Of a stretch of 64,000 nucleotides of DNA, positions 57,293 to 64,000 are shown piece after piece. The first letter of the stretch is position 1. Every line of letters begins with the position of its first letter. The stretch is from the NCBI GenBank assembly GCA_025351355.1, contig JANXWC010000056.1, positions 1-64,000 on the forward strand, read 5' to 3'. The position numbers were made by a program, and so were the translations under genes. The notes under the pieces were generated by a model. That model was not told the origin of the DNA. It saw only the letters and a list, made by a program, of their open reading frames with translations, and ran no database searches. This stretch comes from Hyphomicrobiaceae bacterium. GTDB lineage: Bacteria > Pseudomonadota > Alphaproteobacteria > Rhizobiales > Hyphomicrobiaceae.

Positions 57293-57532
57293 ATCAGACT
57301 CGAACGGGCTGCCCCGGGTCCCAATAGTCGCCAAACAGATTCTGCATTTTGAACAACCGGCAATTTCAATTTTGACAGCTTGCCGGATGTCACACGCAAG
57401 TCATGAAGCTGCACAGTTTTTTGCTCTGAACAGTCACTTAGCGGCGTCTTGTCCACGGTTTTGAGCCTTCAACCGAGCGCCCTGTGGAAGAATTGCCAAG
57501 TCGTTTTCGTTTGCGCCGTCCAGCGCTCTGCA

Positions 57533-57548
57533 TTAAGACATCGTTAAC
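57533..57548 (+). promoter_or_regulatory. ctrA box: CtrA-binding site
   Basis: TTAA-GACATCG-TTAAC matches the alphaproteobacterial CtrA consensus TTAA-N7-TTAAC exactly. CtrA silences the Caulobacter origin and controls cell-cycle genes. Its place between rpsT and dnaA, next to degenerate DnaA boxes, fits replication control. Confidence 0.55.
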
Positions 57549-58335
57549 GGACGACAGGAACCGAGTATTGGTGGCCTCAGCCTTCCGTCGAGACTTCGAG
57601 TTTCTCAACACTTGTGTGTATCGATCCCCCCGATCGAATAGTTGAGATCCCTAAATATAGCGTCTTGTGTAAGTGTTCCTTAGAGTCGGCCTTGCCGAAT
57701 ACTAGGGGATATTGCGTAGACCTTTGGCATCTCTAGAGATGCGACGCAGCAAATATGAAACGCTCAAAGTGCGTTTCATTGCGGTCGCAGATCGCCGCGC
57801 CGCTCAATTGCACACGCACTTGGGAGGCCGAAGAGATCTGTTCATGAGGAGTAAACTGAGTGCCTGGCTCCCCCGACCCAGTAGACCTAAAACTATGCGA
57901 CAACACAGCGCCTTCCGACACACAGCGCCATGCGCTGCCACGAGGGTGTGGGTCGCAAAACATCGATTTACAATCGCATCCTACCGCCCCGTCGGCGCAA
58001 TCCGCAGCAAGGGTGTGGTGACCCACGCCGGCGATCCATCGGCGATGTCTGATGGGCCATACCCTGAAACGTGTTTCAGGATTTGAACCGGATTAACACG
58101 ATAGCGGACGATCGCTGCTGTCGCACTTTGACGACCCATCCAAAAGGGCATTGCGGATGTGGACGTCTTCAATGATGCCGAGCGGCGACGTCGCCGTCGG
58201 CCGCCCGTGAGGCGGGTACCCTCACGCGACTACCGTTACTGAGACAGTAATTCCCGTTCGCAGAGGGTAAGCGGACGAACGGGGACGTGTGTCTCGCGCG
58301 GATCAAAATTGAATTCAGCGGGAAAGACCTTTCAA

Positions 58336-59856
58336 ATGAACCACTTTGAAATTACCGATGTCGTTGAAGATGCGGCAGAACAAGAAGAAATCGATGTTAC
58401 ACGGGCCGAACTTGCACTGAAGGCGCCACGCATTCGAGCCATGATCAAAGCAAAATTGGGCGACGACGTTTATTCGTGCTGGTTTGGTTCGCTGGAGTTT
58501 GACCACGTTGATGAAAGCACATTGCGGGTTTCTGTACCGGTCAAGTTTCTGAAGAACTGGATTCAATCCCACTACGTGGATGATCTGCTCACCTGCTGTC
58601 GCAGTGAGTTTCCAGCCATCGAGCGGGTCGACGTCCAACTACGTCAACCCGCCCCGATGCAGGTTAAACCCTCGCTCCAAGTAGAGACGAATGCCAACGA
58701 GCGGCCAATTCCCATGCTCGCACAAGCCGCGGAACGGCGCAGCTTCATCGGCGACGCCAAGGCGCTGCAAGTGCAAGTGGGACGCAATTCTGTCAATGGC
58801 TTCGAAGGCTCACCTCTCGATGCTCGGTGCACATTCGAGACGTTTATCGTCGGGCCGTCCAATCGCATGGCACATGCCGCCGCCATCCAAGCGGCGGAAA
58901 CCGTCTTTGCCGACGACCGTGGATTCAACCCATTGTTTTTGCACTCGAATGTAGGTTTGGGCAAAAGCCACCTGCTGCATGCTATCGCCTGGGAAGTCAA
59001 ACGCCGCACGCCGCACGCCCAAGTGCTGTACCTGACCGCCGAACGCTTCTTGTTCCAATTCGTCGAGGCCATCCGCTCGCAGGATGCGATCGCCTTTAAG
59101 AACAAATTCCGCTCGATCGATATTCTGCTGATTGACGACTTCGAATTCATGCAAGGCGACAAGACCGAACAGGAATTTGAGCATATCATCAACGCGCTGC
59201 TCGACGCTGGGCGGCAACTCGTGGTCGCTTCGGCACGTCCGCCGGCACAGATTGAGCGGCTCAATGATCGCATGCGCTCGCGCTTGCAACGCGGGCTGGT
59301 CACCGAGCTGCAACCACTCAGCGGCGAACTCCGCTACAAGATCCTCGAACGGCGCGTGCAGGAACGGCGTGCCGTTGACCCACTGTTCGAGATCAGCCGT
59401 GAGATTCTGACCGTGTTGTCGGAACGACTGACCGAAAACGGCCGCGAACTGGAGGGTGCCATCAATCACCTGTTCGCCAACTGGCAAGTGACACGGGCAC
59501 CCGCCACCATGGAAACGGCAGAAGCGGTCTTGCGCGGGTTGGTTCAAGGCATTGAACCGCGTCGCATCAAGATCGAGGATATTCTCAAGATCGTCTCGCG
59601 CCACTATGCAGTGACGCGCGCGGATATCATCTCCCAGCGCCGGCACAGGTCGGTGGTGTGGCCGCGACAAATCGGCATGTACCTGGCCAAGCAACTGACG
59701 TCGCGGTCGCTGCCCGAAATCGGACGGCGGTTCGGCGATCGCGATCACACCACCGTTTTGCACGCGATCCGCAAAATCGATCGCGAATTGGCGGGCAATA
59801 CTCGGCTGCGCGACGAGCTGGAAACGCTGAAATCTCAGCTCGGCCGTTCCTCTTGA
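58336..59856 (+). CDS. dnaA: Chromosomal replication initiator DnaA
   Basis: The 506-residue protein opens the replication origin. Domain I (KLGDDVYSCWFGSLEFDHVD, near residue 40) is followed by a short linker. Domain III has Walker A NVGLGKSHLLHA (Ser after the Lys instead of the usual Thr), Walker B ILLIDDFEFMQ and the box VII arginine region NDRMRSRLQRGL. Domain IV carries the DnaA signature FGDRDHTTVLHAIRKIDREL. The start at ATG 58336 has GGGAAAG nine bases upstream; a TTG at 58309 would add nine residues. A strong terminator follows. Confidence 0.96.
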   Translation: MNHFEITDVVEDAAEQEEIDVTRAELALKAPRIRAMIKAKLGDDVYSCWFGSLEFDHVDESTLRVSVPVKFLKNWIQSHYVDDLLTCCRSEFPAIERVDVQLRQPAPMQVKPSLQVETNANERPIPMLAQAAERRSFIGDAKALQVQVGRNSVNGFEGSPLDARCTFETFIVGPSNRMAHAAAIQAAETVFADDRGFNPLFLHSNVGLGKSHLLHAIAWEVKRRTPHAQVLYLTAERFLFQFVEAIRSQDAIAFKNKFRSIDILLIDDFEFMQGDKTEQEFEHIINALLDAGRQLVVASARPPAQIERLNDRMRSRLQRGLVTELQPLSGELRYKILERRVQERRAVDPLFEISREILTVLSERLTENGRELEGAINHLFANWQVTRAPATMETAEAVLRGLVQGIEPRRIKIEDILKIVSRHYAVTRADIISQRRHRSVVWPRQIGMYLAKQLTSRSLPEIGRRFGDRDHTTVLHAIRKIDRELAGNTRLRDELETLKSQLGRSS

Positions 59857-59885
59857 CGTCGCTGATTTCCACCTGAAACTAGTCG

Positions 59886-59914
59886 AGAGCCCGGTGTCGT
59901 CGACACCGGGCTCT
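59886..59914 (+). terminator. Intrinsic-type terminator of dnaA
   Basis: AGAGCCCGGTGTC (59886-59898) pairs perfectly with GACACCGGGCTCT (59902-59914) around a 3-nt loop, followed by GTTATTT. It lies 30 bases past the dnaA stop and separates dnaA from dnaN, which must therefore have its own promoter in 59915-60133. Confidence 0.8.
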
Positions 59915-60133
59915 GTTATTTCAACGCTCATCGCGCGGCCTGCAGCGCTGGTAATCTCGTTCACGAGACTTGCAAACTCGACTGGTACAGGCCACTTTGA
60001 CCGCGAAGTGAGTCGCGCTGTGCTATCTCTTTGTTTTGTCTCAGGTCGCGTGGCAGGACGGCGAGGAAGCATTTGGTTTACATAAGTGTTTGCGCGCCAT
60101 AACGCTGAGACAACGCATCGAGGTCTAGGGTAC

Positions 60134-61252
60134 ATGAAGCTCGTTATTGAACGCGGGGAACTATTGCGGGCCCTGGGCCATGTCACCAGCGTTGTCGAGC
60201 GGCGCACGACGATTCCGATCCTGTCCAATGTCTTTCTCAAGGCCGCCAATGGCGTATTACACCTGAAGGCGACCGATCTCGAACGCGAAGTGGTCGAGCA
60301 GATCCCAGCCAACGTGGTGCAGCCCGGCGCTGTGACCGTGCCGGCGCATCTGTTGCACGACATCGTGCGCAAATTACCCGACGGCAGCGAAATCGAGATC
60401 AAGCGCGACCCGGAAAAAGAGCGACTGACGATTGTCTCAGGACAGTCCCAGTTTGCCTTGCAGACACTGGCGGCCGAAGATTTCCCAGACCTTTCTGGCG
60501 GTGACTATCCGCACACTTTTGAGATCCCCGCCCATGATCTCAAGAAGCTGATCGATAAAACACGATTTGCCATTTCGACGGAGGAGACCCGTTATTATCT
60601 CAACGGCATCTATCTGCATCCGGCAGTGTCCGGCGAAACCGCCGTTTTGCGCGCAGTGGCGACTGATGGGCACCGGCTCGCCCAAATGGATGTTTCACAG
60701 CCGGCGGGCGCGGCAGGCATGCCCGGTGTCATCGTGCCGCGCAAAACTGTGCACGAACTCGGCCGCCTATTGGAGGCCAACGAGCACAACGCAACCATGT
60801 CGGTATCACCTGCCAAGGTACGTTTCGAGATCGGTGACGTGACTTTGACGTCGAAGTTGATCGACGGAACTTTTCCCGATTACGGCCGCGTCATTCCCCA
60901 GAACAACGACAAGGAATTGCGCGTCTCCAATGCGGAATTCATGAGCGCCGTGGACCGCGTGTCGACGATCGCCAGCGACCGCGGACGGGCCGTTAAACTC
61001 GCCATCAACGGCACCAAACTAACCTTGTCGGTCAACAATCCCGAAGGCGGCAGTGCCACAGAAGAAGTCACGGTCGACTATACTTCGACGCCCATTGAAA
61101 TCGGCTTCAACGCCCGCTATCTGCTGGAGATCGCCGGCCAACTCGAAAGCGACACGGCGCAGTTCAAACTGGCCGATTCCGGCGCACCGACCATCGTACG
61201 CGACGGCAGCGATGCCAATGCGCTCTACGTGCTGATGCCCATGCGGGTCTGA
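60134..61252 (+). CDS. dnaN: DNA polymerase III beta subunit (sliding clamp)
   Basis: The 372-residue protein forms the dimeric ring that holds polymerase on DNA. It begins MKLVIERGELLRALGHVTSV and ends ALYVLMPMRV, the conserved C-terminal M-P-M-R near the partner-binding pocket. Three equivalent domains are present. The start is ATG 60134; the frame opens at 60086 without support. It is followed 24 bases later by recF. Confidence 0.97.
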   Translation: MKLVIERGELLRALGHVTSVVERRTTIPILSNVFLKAANGVLHLKATDLEREVVEQIPANVVQPGAVTVPAHLLHDIVRKLPDGSEIEIKRDPEKERLTIVSGQSQFALQTLAAEDFPDLSGGDYPHTFEIPAHDLKKLIDKTRFAISTEETRYYLNGIYLHPAVSGETAVLRAVATDGHRLAQMDVSQPAGAAGMPGVIVPRKTVHELGRLLEANEHNATMSVSPAKVRFEIGDVTLTSKLIDGTFPDYGRVIPQNNDKELRVSNAEFMSAVDRVSTIASDRGRAVKLAINGTKLTLSVNNPEGGSATEEVTVDYTSTPIEIGFNARYLLEIAGQLESDTAQFKLADSGAPTIVRDGSDANALYVLMPMRV

Positions 61253-61276
61253 AGGCTCGCGCAATGTTGACATGAC

Positions 61277-62464
61277 ATGGATACGCTCGAAGCCGGTATC
61301 ACAGTTTCCCAACGCCTGTGGGTCGAACGGTTGGTGCTGACTAATTACCGCAACTACGTCTCTGCCACACTCTTGTTCGGGCCTGCACCCGTGGTGCTCG
61401 TTGGGCAGAACGGTGCCGGCAAAACCAACCTGATGGAAGCCGTCTCTTTGCTGGCAATGGGCCATGGGTTGCGGCAAGCACCATACGCCGACCTTGGACG
61501 GGCGACGGGGCCGGGCGGCTGGTCGGTGGCGGCCACCCTCCACTGTGCGTCTGGAACTTACGAGATCGGCACCGGTCTTGCGCCGCAAACCGGCCGCCCA
61601 GCGCGGTCGGGCCGGATTGTGCGCATCGATGGCGAAACTCAAGGCGGTACCGGCGCGCTCGCCGATCTCGTGGAGATGGTCTGGCTGACTCCGGCGATGG
61701 ACGGCCTGTTCACCGGTCCCGCCAGCGAGCGGCGTCGCTTTCTCGACCGGCTGATCCTTTGTTTCGACCCCCGCTTCCGGACCCGTCTCGGCCACTTCGA
61801 CCGCGCCATGCAAAATCGCAACCGCTTATTGGCCGATGGCATCACCGATCGCAGCCAATTCGAAGCCTTCGAGCGCATCATGGCCGAAACCGGCGTGGCC
61901 ATCGCCGCAGCACGCCTGGAAGCCGTCAGCCAGATGATGACAACGATTGCGCAACGTCGCGCGCGCACTCCAGACAGCCCATTTCCATGGGCCACGCTGA
62001 CAATTGAGGGATCGCTCGAAACCGAGTTGGCCGCTCATGCCGCAGTCGACGTTGAAGAAGACTATATTACCCAGCTGGCCGCGACCCGCGAACGTGACCG
62101 CGCGGCGGGGCGAACACTGGTCGGGCCGCATCGCTCGGATCTGGTGGTCGGTCACGGACCCAAGTCCATGCCATCCCGGCAATGCTCCACGGGTGAGCAA
62201 AAAGCACTGCTGGTGGGGTTGGTTTTGGCACACGCGGAGCTGACGAGCCGCCGGCGTGACGGCGTCGGGCCCATCCTGCTGCTCGATGAAATCGCAGCGC
62301 ATCTCGATCCGACGCGAAGGACCGCTTTGTACGACGAAATCCTGCGCTTGGGATTGCAAGCCTGGATGACCGGAACCGACCTGGAACCGTTCGCGCCATT
62401 GGTCGGAAACGCGCAGTTTTTTTGTGTCGAAGAGGCCGGATTGACGGCAATTTCTCCGGCTTGA
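61277..62464 (+). CDS. recF: DNA replication and repair protein RecF
   Basis: RecF (395 residues) is an SMC-like ATPase that helps load RecA at gapped DNA. Walker A is GQNGAGKTN near residue 44, the signature motif is STGEQKALLVGL, and Walker B is ILLLDEIAAHLD. The N-terminus is about a dozen residues longer than in E. coli. The order dnaN-recF-gyrB is standard here. Confidence 0.96.
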   Translation: MDTLEAGITVSQRLWVERLVLTNYRNYVSATLLFGPAPVVLVGQNGAGKTNLMEAVSLLAMGHGLRQAPYADLGRATGPGGWSVAATLHCASGTYEIGTGLAPQTGRPARSGRIVRIDGETQGGTGALADLVEMVWLTPAMDGLFTGPASERRRFLDRLILCFDPRFRTRLGHFDRAMQNRNRLLADGITDRSQFEAFERIMAETGVAIAAARLEAVSQMMTTIAQRRARTPDSPFPWATLTIEGSLETELAAHAAVDVEEDYITQLAATRERDRAAGRTLVGPHRSDLVVGHGPKSMPSRQCSTGEQKALLVGLVLAHAELTSRRRDGVGPILLLDEIAAHLDPTRRTALYDEILRLGLQAWMTGTDLEPFAPLVGNAQFFCVEEAGLTAISPA

Positions 62465-62832
62465 TCGACCAGCCGGCATCGATGCCGTATTTTCACCAAT
62501 AAATTACTGATTTTGCTGCCAAAAAAATCGCATAGATAGCCGTTAAAAACTGTCGAATGAGCGTGCGTCGCAGCGTCCAGTGTTGTATACTCGCTGTGTC
62601 ACTACAAGCCCTTCGTTGCGGGCTCAATTCCGCCGCCTGTGCGACCAGCGTTCCCGATGCCGGCGCACTGATCTTTTCGAGAACCGATATTTTCGAGAGA
62701 TGAGCGGCTTCCCCGATGTGCGCCCTGCCGAGCATGAGGCTCGGGCGTCCATCGGATCATTGATTGTCGCGCACCAGGGCGGTCCCGCCGCCGCATCTGA
62801 TCACTGGAAGCGCTTTAGAGGACCTCTCGCGC
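62465..62832. other. Leader region of gyrB
   Basis: No gene is supported. A TATACT at 62586-62591 could be a -10 box, but no good -35 stands 16-18 bases before it. A short GC hairpin lies at about 62607-62624. gyrB probably starts its own transcript in this interval. Confidence 0.45.
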
Positions 62833-64000
62833 ATGAGCGCACTACCCAACGATTTGCCGGCCTCGTTGCCGGGCAGCGAACCTGCCAAGCCGCAGCTGAC
62901 CGCCGCCGATTATGGTGAAGACAGCATCAAGATGCTGAAGGGTCTCGATGCCGTGCGCAAACGGCCGGGCATGTATATCGGCGATACCGACGACGGCTCG
63001 GGCCTGCACCACATGGTCTATGAGGTCGTCGATAACGCCATCGACGAGATCCTGGCCGGCTACGGCACGGAGTGCCACGTCACCCTCAATGCAGACGGCT
63101 CGGCAACAGTGCGCGACAACGGTCGCGGCATTCCCACCGGCATCAAGCGAGACGACGATCACGATCCCAAGCGATCGGCGGCGGAGATTGTGTTCACCGA
63201 GTTGCACGCCGGCGGCAAGTTCGATCAAAATTCATACAAGGTTTCCGGCGGCCTGCATGGCGTTGGCGTGTCGGTCTGCAACGCACTGTCGACCTGGCTC
63301 AAATGCCGCATCTGGCGCGACGGCAAGGAGTTCGAAATCGATTTTGCGCGCGGTGTGCCGACCGGTCCGCTGCGTATCGTGGGCGAAGCACCCAAAGACA
63401 AGCGCGGCACGGAAGTATCGTTTCTGCCTAGCCCGGAAACGTTCCACAACGTGCTCGAATTCAACGCCCCGACGCTTGAACGGCGCCTCCGAGAACTCGC
63501 GTTCCTGAATTCCGGCGCCAAGATCGTGCTGACGGATGCGCGGCACGCCGACGTCAAGGTCGAAGAGATGTTCTACGACGGCGGCGTCGCCGCATTTGTA
63601 AAATACATCGACAAGTCACGTCGGCCGCTGCTCGAACAGCCGATTTTCATCCGCGGCGAAAAGGACGGCATAACAGCCGAAGTCAGCTTGTGGTGGAATG
63701 ACAGCTGGGATGAGCACATGCTCATCTTCACCAACAATATTCCCCAACGCGACGGCGGCACACATCTGGCCGGCTTCCGCGCGGCGTTGACGCGTCTGAT
63801 CGTGAAATATGCCGACGAGAGCGGGATTTCCAAAAGGGAAAAGATCGCCATTACCGGCGACGACAGCCGCGAGGGCCTGACCTGCGTCCTGTCCGTGAAG
63901 GTTCCGGATCCGAAGTTCTCCAGCCAGACAAAAGACAAGCTCGTATCCTCGGAAGTGAAGCCGGTGGTCGAAAGCATCGTCGCCGATCAGCTTGGGGCCT
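62833..64000 (+). CDS. gyrB: DNA gyrase subunit B, N-terminal part (cut by window end)
   Basis: The first 389 residues of the ATPase subunit of gyrase are in the window. The GHKL ATP-binding motifs are VDNAIDE, the glycine motif [10 protein letters not shown] and [35 protein letters not shown] is the family start, here after a 27-residue acidic/Pro-rich extension. The transducer domain follows and continues past the window edge. The ATG at 62833 has AGAGGA about ten bases upstream. Confidence 0.97.
   Translation, partial: MSALPNDLPASLPGSEPAKPQLTAADYGEDSIKMLKGLDAVRKRPGMYIGDTDDGSGLHHMVYEVVDNAIDEILAGYGTECHVTLNADGSATVRDNGRGIPTGIKRDDDHDPKRSAAEIVFTELHAGGKFDQNSYKVSGGLHGVGVSVCNALSTWLKCRIWRDGKEFEIDFARGVPTGPLRIVGEAPKDKRGTEVSFLPSPETFHNVLEFNAPTLERRLRELAFLNSGAKIVLTDARHADVKVEEMFYDGGVAAFVKYIDKSRRPLLEQPIFIRGEKDGITAEVSLWWNDSWDEHMLIFTNNIPQRDGGTHLAGFRAALTRLIVKYADESGISKREKIAITGDDSREGLTCVLSVKVPDPKFSSQTKDKLVSSEVKPVVESIVADQLGA

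Larger units (their letters stand above)
57125..58335. other. Long palindrome-rich interval between rpsT and dnaA
   Basis: No gene is supported in these 1.2 kb. Visible elements are a hairpin at 57269-57292, degenerate DnaA-box-like sequences near 57449 (TTGTCCACG) and 57482 (reverse CTGTGGAA), a CtrA box at 57533-57548, and palindromes at 57727-57742 (16 bp, perfect), 57756-57763 with 57771-57778, 58063-58080, 58184-58195 (12 bp, perfect), 58236-58250, and 58253-58260 with 58276-58283. The last ones lie just before the dnaA start and would fold in its leader. Origin or dnaA control is the natural reading, but unproven. Confidence 0.6.

Noticed and set aside
57712-58086. 124-residue ORF upstream of dnaA
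   Set aside because: It runs through palindromes and has no recognisable domain or ribosome site.

Overview
The window is a core-genome segment of an alphaproteobacterium with a GC-rich genome. It is most like the order Hyphomicrobiales (Rhizobiales), but I cannot name a genus. Three things point there: the order rpsT-dnaA-dnaN-recF-gyrB; the joined str/S10/spc/alpha ribosomal clusters with adk after secY and no rpmJ; and a consensus CtrA box (TTAA-N7-TTAAC) ahead of dnaA. There are no rRNA or tRNA genes, CRISPR arrays, prophage or complete insertion sequences.

1-23 kb is a mixed region. It opens with the 3' part of aspS. A wrecked zeta-toxin-like kinase (Walker A lysine lost, plus an in-frame stop) follows, then an intact protein with a HEPN-type Rx5H motif. 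Next are a PfkB sugar kinase, an alanine racemase followed by a frameshifted class V aminotransferase, and a molybdenum hydroxylase operon of the CO-dehydrogenase superfamily whose active-site loop is not that of CO dehydrogenase. Then come an alternative oxidase, ribF, a metallo-beta-lactamase-fold hydrolase, a carboxymuconolactone-decarboxylase-like protein, an MFS transporter, a MAPEG protein, an acyl-CoA ligase, rlpA, a DsbA-like protein, an RsmB-like rRNA methyltransferase and a methyltransferase/ATP-grasp fusion, ending at rpmG.

23.9-44.2 kb, all on the minus strand, is one long translation cluster read from rpsL down to rplQ: rpsL-rpsG-fusA-tuf, the S10 and spc genes, secY-adk, and rpsM-rpsK-rpoA-rplQ. 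A promoter-like sequence lies ahead of rpsL and another ahead of rpsM; a hairpin follows rplQ. A divergent EF-G paralogue starts at 44.75 kb.

46.9-51.3 kb is accessory and repeat-rich. It holds a small secreted protein, a YjbQ-family protein, palindromic repeats, a hicAB toxin-antitoxin pair, a 140-bp inverted-repeat element, and a Tat-exported protein paired with a ferric-reductase-like membrane protein.

51.3-64 kb carries rpoD and dnaG (minus), a membrane protein, then rpsT, a 1.2-kb leader rich in palindromes, dnaA, dnaN, recF and the 5' part of gyrB. The CtrA box, a perfect DnaA box upstream of dnaG and the cluster of palindromes make the rpsT-dnaA interval a candidate replication-control region.
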